DNA from: Phytophthora sp. 'mugwort' | Taxonomy: Eukaryota > Oomycota > Peronosporomycetes > Peronosporales > Peronosporaceae | NCBI GenBank assembly: GCA_033558025.1 | Contig: JAUCEF010000003.1 | Coordinates: 2,010,001 to 2,074,000, forward strand | Direction: 5' to 3' | DNA: 64,000 nt | Shown: piece by piece, positions 21,528 through 33,565 of the stretch | How positions within the stretch are numbered: position 1 is the stretch's first letter | Layout: each line of letters opens with the position of its first letter | Notes under the pieces: model-generated | Told to the model about the DNA's origin: nothing | Seen by the model: only the letters and a program-made list of their open reading frames with translations | The model's database searches: none | Made by a program: the position numbers and the translations under genes

Positions 21528-23774
21528 TCACAGCTTGGCCACTACTGCAGTATTCAGTTGGCGCCTCCACGCGACCTTCTCGCGGTGGATTTTAGCGCCT
21601 GAGTCATTTTCTGGGGCTTCGTTAGAATCCCGGCATGGAGAGCCTTGAAGAAAAGTTATTATGCTCCTCGAGAGTTCAAAGAGCGCCAGTATGCTTTGTT
21701 CGCTTGTTATTGAATTTGTTGCTGGTTGTGCGCAATTTGAAGTGCACTTGGTCCTCCTCGAAATACTAACGCTTTACACATGGATGATATAGTCGTGCCG
21801 ATGAGTTCGAAGGAAGAAATAACTTCCGAGCTGATACGGGGGTGGCTTGTTTAAGAATTAGTTCGACCAGGTCCGTTCGACCGGAGTCAATTGTTCGTTG
21901 TCATGCTGATGTGGACAATTTGATTGAAATTTGGGCCACAAAAAGATGAGCCCATGATAGACCGGGTCCAGCCACCTTCATCCGATGATAGTTTTTTTAG
22001 CCTATTGTTATAGCTGGCCATAAACAAACTGGGAACCGATTCAGAAAATTAAACTTCGTTGTCACAGAAGAAAAAAAAAATGTAATTCAGATCGTTGGTG
22101 CTGGTTGGTGATGTTCGATCTCAAAAAAACAGTTTGGTCAATATTTTTGAAACTCCGTACGAAGTTTTGAAGACATTTCTCTGATATGCATACATAGTAC
22201 TGTACCAGCCAACTGGCTGGTACTCGTGGAGGTTTCTCTGATATTCATACTGTACTGTACGTACAGATAAACCTGTTCTAAATGATCCTTGTAATACTAA
22301 TATCCTGTTAGACACGATATTTAATCGGGTCCACGTGTCTGTCAGCAAAAAAAATGCTTTCTGTATGATCCAGGACTTCCTCCCGCTACCACTACGTCGA
22401 AGCGATGTCATTGGCACATGTGCATCTCAAATGTGACCTGATAAGAAATCCGGTATTTTGCGGCATTTTATTGATGCAAACAAAAAAGCATTTCAAAAGA
22501 TACCATACCCGTTAGGGGAACGACAAATAAATATTTACAGGGATATCGAAGCAAGCAGATCACTATCCAGATAATTGCCTCATATCTGATTCAAACGAGG
22601 TCATATGCGAATGCTACGCCGTTCCGGCATGCCACAGCACCGCCTTTTCATCGTCCAAAAATATTGTAAGGAAACGTATACAAGTCAGTTAATTTAAGCT
22701 GTACTGGAATAATCAAATTAAAACCACCCCCTCTCCCGTGATATCCTAAATTGTGATACACCCCATATAGTGATACAAGACAAGCCAAATTCTGCATATA
22801 CGGACTATCGCTATAGCTAACCACATTCGGTTAGTAGATAACATGTCCGCCTTGTATTAAAACGCTGACATATTACTAAACAGAGGTGCTTAATTGTTGC
22901 GTTGGTCTGTATGACCAGCATTGACTTTCCTGATTCTGTTCGTTGTATTCTATGAAGCCCAATACACCGCTACGCCTCATTGCATCTGTGCTAACAAATG
23001 CTTCGTCATCGTCTGAAGTCGTTCGTTCAATCTTTTTCCGTGCACGGGTTTTCCGCGTTGGTCGACTATAGTTGCATCTAGGCAGTCTCCATCGTTTGCA
23101 TCGTTTTTCTAGATCACGCATTACATTGCCCACCTTGCACTCCTCGTCCATGCGATCGTCCACTAGGACGGTCTCTTCTGGTAGGTATAACAGCTCGTCT
23201 ACCGACATCGGGCCCCAGACCACGTCGCTGTTAGGAGCCTGCGGATCAGATCCGTGGAGCGAGCTGAAACATTGTATGGGTTCAATCTGAAAGCTGAGCT
23301 TGGTTGAGCGACTGGTTCTCTGCAGAGTAGCGGCATAACTGCAACCGCTGTGCGCTGGATAGTCTCATGCGGGTGGATGAAGTGGTCGGCGTTAATGGCA
23401 TTGTTAGCTTGTTGTCGAAATTTACCAAAGGATAGCAAACCATAGTGGCGAGACCCAGTGTTGAAGTGGCACCGCTCTTGCACGGTTCACTAACATATGT
23501 GGACCGAGCGAACGGTTCCTCCCGAACCGTTCCCGGATTGGTTGATCACTCTGGGTGGTTCGGAGGACCCAGTGCCGGTATATGCACAAGCGCACGCATG
23601 AAGATAACAAGGAAACCAACAGGGAGTAGGTATTTAGGGAGACTTAACGGACGGGTTTAACCATTGTAATGTACTCACTTCGGCATTTGCCTATAACAAC
23701 GAAACTCCATCCCATCAAGTTACCAGCCGCACAAAAAACCGGACCCGGAACGGTCTGTCAAGAGCGCTCAAGCC

Positions 23775-25830
23775 ATGACGACCAAGAGAGCCGAAGTCCT
23801 CCTGGGCAGTGGGAACTACTTCCACTGGGAGTATAACATGCGCATGGCCTTCGCGCGGAAGGGATTGCTGGCGCACGTGGATGTCAAGCCGGAGAACGAG
23901 ATCACCTAGGCATGGTTGGTGAACGACGCCAAGGCACTCAGCATCATTGCTCAAGGCGTTGACTGCAACACCAGACCAAGATACGGTCTGCTACCCATGC
24001 CATGCAAGCATGCAGTACGCTTCGCCAATTCTTCAACCGTACCACGCTTCACAACCGTGTCATGATGACGCGGAAGTTGCACGAGTTCACGAGTTCAAGA
24101 TGGAGAACGGTTCGACTATGGCGAAGCATCTGGACGCTTTCGACGAGCTCGTCATCGGACTCCAGACGCTTGGGGAGCAAGTCGACGAGTCACGGCAGCT
24201 TGTGGTGCTGCTGAGCAGCCTTCCGTCGGACTATGAGCTGATTGCGTCAATCGTGGAGAACGCCAAGGACATCACGATCAATGACGTGAAGGAGAAGCTG
24301 TTGAACGAACACGAACGGTTGCAGAAGAAGGAGACCGCGGAATGCGCGTTCAAGGTGAATGCTAGGCGGTTCAAGGGTGGTCGGGGCAACGGGCGCAAAG
24401 GGAACGGTCCGCGGAAAAACGGCGGTGGCTTTATGGGCAAGTGCTTCAGGTGTAACCAGACTGGACACATGAAGCGGGACTGCCCGAAACGGAACGGTGT
24501 CAGAACGGATGACGCCGTATTTGCAGTGTGTGAGGAACGGTCTGCTGGATGGCTTATTGACGGCGGTGCGGCGGCGCATATGTCTCCTCACCGCAGCGAT
24601 CTCTTCGAGTACGAGACGCTGGACTGGGGATTGACGTGACGATTGCGGACGGAAAGAAGTTGCGCGTGACTTGCCGTGGAACGGTGCGATTGACCGGTCT
24701 GGACATTATCCGGATCACGATGAAGGAGGTGCTGCACATCCCTGGACTTGACAGACGGTTACTGTTTGTGGGGAAGCTTGCCGAGCGTGACCTGAACGTG
24801 GAGTTTCAGCGTTCTTCATGCGTCATCTGGGGCACGGTCAGCGCTATTGCATTGGGCAAGAAGGTCGGCAAGGCGTTCGTGCACGACTGCCAACAGGACG
24901 AGGCACGGTATGTGCAGTACTCAGGTGCTGATAGTGAGTGGGAGCTTTGGCACGCTCGCATGGGACACCCAGCGAGAACGGTCTAGCCAAGACACAGGGT
25001 GCAACAACGGGTATGCAACCGTGAACCGTGGTGTCAGAACGTGTGCGGTGGATGCATGAAGGGGAAGCACACGGCGATACCGTTCCCATCGCGCTCACTG
25101 AGCAAGGCATCCCGCGTGCTGGAACTGGTGCACACGGATGTGATGGGACCTATGCGAACGGTCTCCAAGGGCGGCGCTCAGTACATCCTAACGTTCGTAG
25201 ACGACTATTCACGGTTCGTGGCAGCCTACTTCCTGAAGGCCAAGAGTGATGTCGCTACCAAGTTGGTTGAGTTCAAGGCGCTCTACGAGAATCAGTGGGG
25301 TCAACGATTGGGGTGTCTACGGTCGGACAACAGCACGGAATATGTGAACAAAAAGGTAGCTGAAGTGTGCAACCGGAACGGTATCATGCATCTGCGGACT
25401 GTGCCGTACGAAATGGGGTGGCGGAACGCATGAACCGTACCATCATGGAGAGGACACGCAGCATGGTGCACTACAAGGGCGTGTCAACGCAGTGGTGGAT
25501 GGAGGCTGTGAGTACAGCAGTATACTTGACCAACCGCTTCACGAACATGACGAACTCGAACGTGACACCGTACGAGTTGAGCTTCAAGGTGAAACCTCGG
25601 ATGGGTCATCTGCGCGTGTTTGGATCTTAGGGGTACGCTCACATCGACGACGTGAAGAGGACGAAGCTTGAACCCAAAAGCTTCAGGTGCATGTACCTCG
25701 GGTACGCTGAGAACGTCGAAGGGTACCGCGTGTTTGACTTGGACGCTTCAAAGATCAAGGTATCACGGTCGGTACGGTTGGACGAGCGTGAAGTGGACGG
25801 TATATATCCTGAAATGTGCTTGAAGCCGGA
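23775..25830 (+). pseudogene. Ty1/Copia retrotransposon relic (gag, protease, integrase)
   Basis: Reading starts MTTKRAEVLLGSGNYFHWEY, a Copia gag N-terminus, and soon hits an in-frame stop (TAG at about 23907). The gag resumes as HEFKMENGSTMAKHLDAFDE and carries a zinc knuckle CFRCNQTGHMKRDC (CX2CX4HX4C) at about 24450. The protease motif reads WLIDGGAAAHM, with Gly where Ser or Thr is expected after the catalytic Asp. After a frameshift near 24635 come the GAG-pre-integrase ELWHARMGHP, the integrase core with HTDVMGP, RSDNSTEY and a later ERMNRTIMER, and VFGS/GYAHIDDVKR, with at least three more frame breaks and stops. Homology ends near 25830, before any reverse transcriptase. No long terminal repeats were found, so this is a dead 5' fragment. 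Confidence 0.88.
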
Positions 25831-26551
25831 ACGAATAGCTTGTGCTATTTTCTATCCATCCATGAAGCACACGCCTCATTGTCCACGAACTGCTGAGTCG
25901 CTTCGTGCAATATGCGCATTGCTGAAAGCATATCCGCAGGGTACCGTTGCTTTTTCAGCGTATGGGCAACTTAGGAAACAGGAGTAGTCTATCCCATTCT
26001 TTTTTATTTCTTGGAACATTGGTTTGCCAGAACGCGAAATTTTTCGAGAATGGTAGGAGACAAGATCTGGTCAATGGATCGAGGGTCACAAAATTTCGCG
26101 AGTCGCTTGCTTGACAGTATGCCTAAGTCTGTTGCCAGCTGGAGTAACCTGAAATCTCCGTAGGAATGACCCGCAATCTCCAAACGAAACGGGATTATTA
26201 CCAAATATACCATGAGCTCTTCCAATTGACGGGTCTCTCTCCGTAGGCACGCTTCTTGGTCGCAAGTATCCAGGAGTGTTTTTATTGCTTTACCTTCTTG
26301 GAATCGGTTTTTTTGGGCGACCACTTCGTTTGTTCTGATTGCGATCTTGAAGAAGGGGTTCGTGCTCATATCCCACCACAGTCTGTCGACTCAAACCCGA
26401 GCAGACCGTCGTCAGCCGCGGGTGTGCCTACTAGAGGTCCGGTCGATTTGGCTGACTCGACGGATTCGACCTTAAACTTGGGAGACTTGGTATAAGGCTC
26501 GGGTGTCTGGTAGTAGACTCAGCCAACTCGGTCAACCGGTCGTAGACTCGG
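25831..26551. other. Region between two transposon relics, with one small open frame
   Basis: A minus-strand ATG frame at 26004-26369 encodes 121 residues (starts MSTNPFFKIAIRTNEVV, ends ANQCSKK) with no recognised domain and no clear promoter; I treat it as doubtful. From about 26430 to 26610 the sequence is a degenerate GACTCGG-type simple repeat, read on the minus strand as ESTES-like codons. Confidence 0.4.
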
Positions 26552-27500
26552 TCATTCTGTCGGAGTATTGGTGGACTCGGTCGTAGACTCGGTGGACTCG
26601 GTCTCAAGTGATACTGCATCAGCAAGATCTTTGGTACATAATTGGAACGAGTTAATCGGAAACTGTGTGCCACTCTTGATCACAGCTTTCGTATCCCCAC
26701 AGAAGGTCAACACCTTGACGACCTCCCGTGATCCTAACTCTGCTGCAATCTCACAAATCTCCATCATGGTACACCGCAGCGTGTTGAACTTACGCACAGA
26801 TGGGAGCGGTGTATCTGTCATTTCTTCGCCTGGTGATTCCAAATGCGTCATGGCCGTCTGGCAACAGTACAGGCGGGTCATGTAAACGTCGCACATCTGA
26901 GCAGCCAATGGGGATGAAGATTCGGTGGAACGGTAGGTGCCAACGTCATATGCCTGACGTAGATAGCATGCCGACACGGCAGTAATGTTTGCCATAAACA
27001 TACAGCTGCACCTCCACGACCTCAAGTTCACCATGTACTCGACACGAACGCCATCGTCTACAGCCGTGGTCGGAAGCATGGGCGCTGATGGCACGTACGG
27101 TACCATCTTCAGATGTGGGACAGCAGTATATGTCTTGCAACAGTACTTCGTAGCCGCGGCTTACTGCTCCGGGGCAGGATAAAACGCGTGTTTCGACAGA
27201 AGCTGAACAAGTTGCTGCAACTCTTTGTCTTCACGTACTATTGTCACCTCTGCTATTTCTCCCAGCTTGCGATTCCAGTCCTGCTCGACTGGCGCTGAAA
27301 GTGCATGATTGCATAATGCATTCATCGAGATGCATGTGTCGTTTTACTTCTCGCTTCAGCTTCGCCCAGCTTGACTCCAACCTGTTATTTGTAGTGTTGC
27401 CGAGATGCGGGACGTTGGCGAGCTCAACTTGGCCCACGATATCGCGGCGTTTGTCCAATTCGTGTCGAAGAAGGATTTCAATTCCTATCGACACGTTTCA
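26552..27500 (-). pseudogene. MULE (Mutator-like) transposase C-terminal relic
   Basis: On the minus strand the stretch around 27420-27300 reads PHLGNTTNNRLESSWAKLK followed by HMHLDECI, a block typical of oomycete MULE transposases. Further on, at about 27040-26970, YMVNLRSWRCSCMFMAN is a SWIM zinc-finger start, but the expected C-R-H end has decayed to A-C-Y. The pieces lie in different frames with stops between them. The tail runs into the simple repeat at 26430-26610. The catalytic DDE core upstream is not recognisable, so this is a non-functional fragment. Confidence 0.7.
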
Positions 27501-28300
27501 GACTGAATTGTGGCGTACATAAAGCTCGTATGTGGACTCCGATGACGCATCCACAAGTATTTTTTTTAGTTACCAATTCGGACCGTTCGAACGCGGAGAA
27601 CTCATACTTCGACCGATTGCAGATTCTTTTGAAAGATAGGTCTTTGCGTGCCATTCGCAGAGCAGAATACGTGATCCAGGAAACCGCTCGTGCAAAGCGG
27701 TAATCTCCGACATCGACTTGCAACGATAATGCTTTCAGTAGAATTTCCCGATTCATTAACATGCTTAAACGTTTCGCAGACAGAACAGAGCGTTTCTTTG
27801 CGTCAAATTTTACAAGAGCATTCTACAAATGCATTATGAGACACAAAAAGACGTGTAGATAATATTGCTGGCGATACAGATCCCCTAGCGGAAGCTACTC
27901 GTATTATGTACAACAACTTATTAACTGTCAGAGCCGGGACTGTTCTTACAAATCACCATTGGGAGCGAAGTCAGTGGATGCTCAACGAATTAGGTTTTAT
28001 AAATTATTAGCATGCGCAACTGCTAAATTGGCGAGAGGGAACTATATAAACGATTCGATTCGGACCGAATCCGATCTAATCCATCCAAATCCACTCGAAT
28101 GCAATCAATCCTGTGTTAGGCTTGGGCTATATAGCTGATCACATACCTGCACATGCTGCCCTTTGCCGAATGAGTCATGCACCATGAAACTGAAGAGGGT
28201 GTAGTCATGCGTAACAGCGATCAGTACGAGTTGTGGGGACGATGTAAACATGCGTCGCATATGAGAGGACTGCATGGCAATACCAATCGCAACCGACCGC
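27501..28300. other. No gene recognised
   Basis: Short open frames only. The minus-strand frame at 27478-27762 may be a further piece of the MULE relic but shows no diagnostic motif. Region 28050-28110 has repeated AATCCGATC/AATCCATCC-like steps. Confidence 0.4.
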
Positions 28301-28690
28301 TTAAGAAAAGAGCATATATAGCTTCAGTAGAAATGTTAGTACAGGCACACACCACGTGTGGTACCTCCTCGGCCTGGACACACGCCCTGTGTTTCCTTCG
28401 TTCACATAGAAATGGCGCAAGTATTTGTCAATTCTTCCTTCAGGCGTAGGCGATGAATAGTTCTGCCTCGCCAGTCGCGCCACAAGATTATAGACGTCCT
28501 CCATTAACAGCTCGCTGGCTGCAAAATGCCCAATCGATCTACACTCGCTATGGTGTGAGAGTATTTGGTTCACGTGACCAACCACATTATTAGGCAAGTC
28601 GTCCGGACGCGGCTGTACTGCTTGTAGACTCTTTGCTGAGACGATGGTTGTGCACGCGAGAGTGTAACATAACAAATTCTTGCCAGTCAT
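28301..28690 (-). CDS. Candidate small secreted protein (129 aa), doubtful
   Basis: Minus-strand frame from an ATG at 28690; an earlier in-frame ATG at 28714 would add eight residues. The N-terminus MTGKNLLCYTLACTTIVSA looks like a signal peptide with a plausible cleavage after VSA. The mature part is about 110 residues with few cysteines, and the C-terminal stretch FLLKLYMLF is hydrophobic, which is unusual for a soluble secreted protein. There is no RxLR, LxLFLAK or other effector motif. It lies in transposon-rich DNA and has no recognised homologue, so chance cannot be excluded. Confidence 0.25.
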   Translation of the reverse strand: MTGKNLLCYTLACTTIVSAKSLQAVQPRPDDLPNNVVGHVNQILSHHSECRSIGHFAASELLMEDVYNLVARLARQNYSSPTPEGRIDKYLRHFYVNEGNTGRVSRPRRYHTWCVPVLTFLLKLYMLFS

Positions 28691-30409
28691 GACCGTTAAA
28701 CTGGACACAAGCACTCATCTAGCACAATATAATATCAGCTCAGTTCAGCGAGGCAATTACCCAGTTAGTCGAATTAACGTACACGGGCTGTTCAACCACG
28801 TTGTGTGATTTTTCTCTGGACCTCTCGCCACTTCCTCTTTATCGAGGCCGCCCGTAGTGCGTGCAGTGTAAAAGCTTGTTAGAGTATTCGAATCGCGTTA
28901 CTGGAATAACGCGCGGCACTGGTTCGTCGTCCCCTTTGTGCTTTCCTAGAATGCGCTTGTTCCGTGCTGTTGATGTCATTGCAGTCTCACCGCAATAGAG
29001 CTGGTTGGTGGTTATTATGGAGAGACAGAATTAGACGACCGTGAGTAAACGAACCTGGAACGACGCCGCTTGATAGCGCTCGAGAGACGTGTGGAAGTCG
29101 AGCCACGAGCCAAAACTAATATGAACCATTTCTGGGGCAGTACGCTGATGGCCGCTGAAGCTGCGCCATCCAGAGTCTTCGATAGGGGGATTGACGCTCA
29201 TTGCCCTCGTCATCCGTACCCAGTCTGCGCTTTGCCTTCGGTGGCCTCGTTGCTGAATTCCTAGCGCCCATATTCGCGCGGCGAGGGGGGGGGGGTTAAG
29301 CCCCGGGGATTTCATTAATGGGGAGGCGAGCAACGACAGCCCATCATTTTTCAAACTTGGACTCCTCAAATTTGCCCCTAGCAAGGAGTGATGGTCCTTG
29401 ATTGGTTAGGGCTAAAGTTCAGAGAGTATTCCGATAGTTGGAGAAACAGTCTGTTTCTACCCATCACCGGTTTAGGGCAGCAGCCACTAAACCAACTGCT
29501 TCTCAGCCAATATGTAGCTTCGTGAAGGCAATTCCAAATACCTTCTGGTTATCCTATGTATTTTGATCTAGTTTTGACAGGTTTTGATAAATCAAATCCG
29601 GCTCTCGTATATATATATATATATATATAATCCAGCTCGCTTCACTACTCTATGTTTTAGGAGTCTTTGCAGCATGGAGATTGTCCTAGACATATCTTCC
29701 ATGCGTTAGGCTTAAAGCCAAGAGAACCTAAGCGCACGCGTAATTATGCGTGGACGGAAAGGTAGGCTTGAAGACCTCGAAGAACTCTGTGCATACCCAA
29801 GAATGCTGACCTCAATTACCTGCGCTCCACTACTGTTGCTACAGTTCTGTCGCTCGAGCCAGAGCTCAGCTGGATCAATATGTTGAGCAAAGATGGAGTC
29901 TCCGATAGCAGCTCCATACTTTGTATAGAGGCGATCGATATAGCGTAGGAGAATGCGATTAAAGAGTGAAGGCTTCATGGCTTTGACAAAAACGGCTTTC
30001 GGCGGCATCATCGGCTTATCATGGCAGCCCGAACGTGTCATTCAAATTGCGCCTACGCAATAGCGCTCAACTTCGATGTGGAAGTGCAGCAAAAGATTCG
30101 AGAGCTGGGCGCAAGGAAGGTTTTCAACACAGCCCAAACAGATACGTTTCCGAGCTTGTCCTGAATTCGGCAAGACACAGCTCAAACTGTATGTGTGGCA
30201 ATTTGGAGGAGTATATTTTTTAATCCTGCCGATGCCTACCGGTGCAAAACCTGTTCGGGTCCGACATTGTAAAGGCGGTTACAGACATGCTGCTGGATGT
30301 AGCAGACGGTTACAGGTGCACCCTTTTTAGTCTTCAAGCGGGTAGATTAACATAGATTTAAAACATCAAATGTGACGATAAAAACTGAAAGTGGCCCGTC
30401 ATCCTGGTC
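28691..30409. other. Gene-poor stretch with simple repeats
   Basis: About 1.7 kb. It contains a run of 11 G at 29285-29295 and a TA dinucleotide repeat at about 29608-29630. The minus-strand frame 29712-30041 (109 aa) shows no motif I recognise. Confidence 0.45.
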
Positions 30410-30740
30410 AATCACTGAACGATACTGCTTGCTATTAGCATACCAGTGGCAGACAACGCGTTCCATACATTCTTGATGGGATCGAGGTCAGGGGGCTGAG
30501 CAGGCCAATTCATGACGTCATCCTCCATATCGCGGAAAAACTCCTATGTCATTGCGGACGAATGTATCGGCGCGTTGTCCTGCTGGAACACAAAGTCAAC
30601 CCCGTGGTGAAGGTGAGCAAACCGCAGCCGATATTCAGACACCGTAAAAATGTAATCCTCAACACTTATGCTTACCTACCAATTCCACCAACGATGGCTT
30701 ATCGCAGAATTACCGCTCATTAGCATAAACCACGCCCTTT
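30410..30740 (-). pseudogene. Tc1/mariner transposase relic
   Basis: Minus-strand translation gives SEYRLRFAHLHHG, then DFVFQQDNAPIHSS, a stop, EFFRDMEDDVMNWPAQPPDLDPIKNVW and a short tail. QQDNAPIH is the second-Asp block and the W-P-x-Q-x-P-D-L-x-P-I-x-N-V-W block is the third catalytic block of the Tc1/mariner DDE family. The N-terminal half, including the first Asp, is missing or scrambled; KPSLVELVGK near 30690 is a further matching piece in another frame. Dead fragment. Confidence 0.75.
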
Positions 30741-31793
30741 TAGTGCTAAAGCGGAGTTCATATCTAAACAGCTAGCCAAACCGCCCAGTAGAAGCGGAGA
30801 TATCGCCGCGCAAAGCTTGTTTTTGATTTTTCGTTGCGCACTGTAGACGAGATTTCCGGTCGCTGGGGCGGATGCTATCGAGACCTAGGCTCTCTCGATT
30901 TACGTAATCTACTGAAAGTGCCTTTTGAATACCTCCAACCAGCGGATTGCCTGGAATCGACCGTTCAAGTGCCATCTACGAAGTGCGTAAGTGACGAAAC
31001 GTTAGAAAAGTTACTCAGATGCGTACCTGATGCAATAAGTTTAAATCGCCTAACGATATATATTATTCCGACTAGATGATAGACAGTTGGAATATATTAG
31101 CGCGTGCAGCCATAGAGAATATAAACATCGTCTTGTCCCTTCCTATACCTGCTGAAATTGATCTTCAAGCAGCACCAGAGGATCCACTACAGATCGATGA
31201 TTTTACGACCCTTCGATTTGCGATTTGGGTTCAAAACGCCGGGGACGTGTTCTCTGACAATCATCTCGACGATGGCTGCAAAGAAGACGGTCAGTGGCTC
31301 TAACTAATATAAACAAGCATGATTCACTTAGAAAACGCGCACTTAAATGATTACCAAAGCTTCTTTCCTAGCTCCGACTGTACAACACTACCAAAAACAA
31401 TATGCACCGAAGTATGAACGTCACGCCGATGAAACTTTACGAGAGCATTCATGAAGCCCATATTATTTCGTCGTTTTGTGAGCTCATCGCGAAGAAACCA
31501 ACACTAGTACAAGGTGATATCCGCCGCTTCTGTATGAAAACCATAGAAACAAAAAACGCCATGAAACGAAGCCAATCAGTACGCACGCCACGTCGATGGG
31601 GAAGCCTCCATGAAGCTTCAAGCCAAAGACCGTCGCTCTGCGCGGTACTCACCGCGGAGAAATCAGCCCTAGCACACGGCGCCATGCCGCTTCAATTTTG
31701 TGGTATGTACCAAATCTTGCAACGAGATATCCATTTAAGTACGCGATCACCGTTAATGCAATTTTCTATCAGCCGGGCTAAAAACAATAGTGG
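30741..31793. other. No gene recognised
   Basis: Several plus-strand frames (30834-31079, 31076-31303, 31402-31950) follow one another. The last has an ATG and 182 codons but low-complexity composition and no domain. They may be decayed host or transposon coding DNA; I could not assign them. Confidence 0.35.
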
Positions 31794-32765
31794 TTGTCAG
31801 AGTTGGATGCACGCCTGTTTCCAAGAAGCACCCCGTCACCACATTGGACAAAACTTTCCTGCAATCCAAGAGATCTTTCCCCAAATTCTTTTCCAAGATA
31901 TCGCTTGCATTACAAGGAGTACAGGCGACGACCTCAACGCGAGCGAATAAGCGCGACGACAACACGCCTCAAGAAGAAGCCGATCTTCTGGGACCGCGAT
32001 GGAAAAGAAGACAGCAAGTCCTCGCTGCAGGTCGTCCTGAGTGACTGGCTCTCCACGTATACTAACTACAACACATGGCGGGGAAGCGATCGCACCAACG
32101 GCAACACCAAGGAGGCTTTACTGAAAGAAATCGCGTTTGAGCTGAAATCTGTTGGGATCACGCATCGCTCAACAACTTATGTCCGTGAAAAAAATAATTC
32201 GATTCAGAGGCAATTTCGCGAGGCTGTCGACTTTCAGGCACAAACTGGCTCCGGTATCACGAGCGAGTTGACTCTCCGATGCAAAATCCTAAACGCTGTC
32301 CCTAACTACTACAAGTTGGTTGATGTGTTTAAATCCCGCCCCTCGGCTCGCATACGGGTTACCTCGGATGAGATCGACGAAGAAGACGAGATCACAGATA
32401 GCCTTGGCAGCATCGCCCAATTTGGTGAGAAGTTCCCGCTGGCGCATGTAGATGATGGCCTGGAATCTAAACGGCAAAAGCCAGACCCAGTCGACCGGTT
32501 GCTGGACCAGCAGAGTAAGGCGTGCACAGAACGAGCGCAGAAAAATAATCATTTGCTAAAGCTTTAGGAAATCACGTTGGAACTTTAACACCGTGAGGTT
32601 AAGTTGAAGGAGGACCAAGCCAATGTTGATTTAGCCCTGAATAAGGTTCAGCTGGAAGTTGTTCAGCGCGACGCTTTGGTACAACTTGTACTTGCACGCA
32701 AGCAGCTTCTGGACAACGGAGTCTCAGCCGCTGAAGTCGACCGCCTGCTACCTCCCCCAGCGTGA
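31794..32765 (+). pseudogene. Myb/SANT-like accessory gene of a PIF/Harbinger relic
   Basis: The frame contains VLSDWLSTYTNYNTWRG, a tryptophan-spaced helix-turn-helix segment, then IQRQFREAVDFQAQTGSGI, an arrangement common in the Myb/SANT DNA-binding partner proteins of Harbinger elements. The C-terminal half is acidic and then coiled-coil-like. Two in-frame stops (TAG at about 32565, TAA at about 32589) interrupt it; the same frame continues as HREVKLKEDQANVDLAL to a final TGA at 32763-32765. The transposase of the same class lies immediately downstream on the opposite strand, which supports the assignment. The 5' limit is uncertain; recognisable sequence starts near 31950. Confidence 0.55.
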
Positions 32766-32869
32766 TTCAAGACCCGCCGCAAGCAGCGAGTTAAAACCGC
32801 TTGTCGAACACCAAATTGCGCAAGTACTCGCGCCGCTCAACACCATTCGGCGCATCGCGCATCAAGGGA

Positions 32870-33565
32870 TCGTCATGTTCGTCTGCATCATCTTCAGAGC
32901 CAGGTTCGGGTTGAATCCATTCCCTCGGGACAGATCTGCGATAGCCATGTTGTGTAGAATCATACACGGCCGAATTAATTCAATGGTATTCTTCATTTCT
33001 TTTCGGGTCCGCAGTCTGCATTGTAGTTTTTCTATACAGCAGCAGGAATCGGCCTTTGAGTATTCCGATACAGTGCTCAACTCGAATCCGAATTTTGGTC
33101 AGACACTTAATGAAGTAAGCTTTTTTTTACATCAAGGTACCCACCCTGCGAAGATTGAAACGCCGGGACAGTACACGTGAAGCCTGATACGCAGAGTCAC
33201 CGAGTAGATACTGCCCCTTATTGAAGTACCGATCTTCGTGTTGTGCGACTTTGCAGTTCCGCCAAACCCGATTATCGTGGCTGGATCCGGGCCAGCCAAC
33301 TTTCTCGTAGCGAATACGGCACAAATTGTCGCATACCACCAAACCGTTGATGGCGTAGGACGCCTTGCGCGAGTAGTAGTCTTCACCATGGTCTTGTCTT
33401 GGGGTCGCGTCAGCAGCGGACAAAGAGTTCCGTCAATCATACCAATACATTGAGGAAAAGTTGTGGCAATATTGATTCTATCCGATATTTCGCGTCTCTC
33501 GTCAGTATCAAGCCACATGATCACCTTACTTCTGAAACTATTGAGTGCTCGGTAGCGGGGTCTGG
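32870..33565 (-). pseudogene. PIF/Harbinger transposase relic (DDE_4 type)
   Basis: Pieces in different minus-strand frames follow in the right order: TFPQCIGMIDGTLCPL (first Asp block), RQDHGEDYYSRKASYAINGLV, GWPGSSHDNRVW (second Asp), GQYLLGDSAYQ, and RIRVEHCIGILKGRF (Glu block, about 33050-33090). The three acidic catalytic residues are therefore still present, but at least two frameshifts separate them. Together with the convergent SANT-like gene this is a complete but inactivated two-gene Harbinger unit. Terminal inverted repeats were not found by eye. Confidence 0.78.

Larger units (their letters stand above)
21043..23774. other. Intergenic region with hairpins, no gene recognised
   Basis: About 2.7 kb. 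It contains two long inverted repeats (listed separately), a short palindrome at 22202-22223 (9-bp arms, 4-nt loop), and an AT-rich stretch from 22430 to 22860. A minus-strand open frame around 22876-23223 is charged but starts with GTG and matches no family I know. The last few hundred bases, where the hexamer AACGGT recurs, may be the leader of the Copia relic that follows. Confidence 0.5.

Noticed and set aside
22876..23223. 115-codon minus-strand open frame of charged composition
   Set aside because: Starts with GTG, matches no family I know and lies next to a transposon relic; not enough to call a gene.
26430..26610. Repeated GACTCGG words as a CRISPR-like array
   Set aside because: The units are irregular, without constant repeats or unique spacers, and the organism is eukaryotic; a degenerate simple repeat.
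29608..29630. TA microsatellite as a regulatory element
   Set aside because: A simple dinucleotide repeat with no gene next to it.
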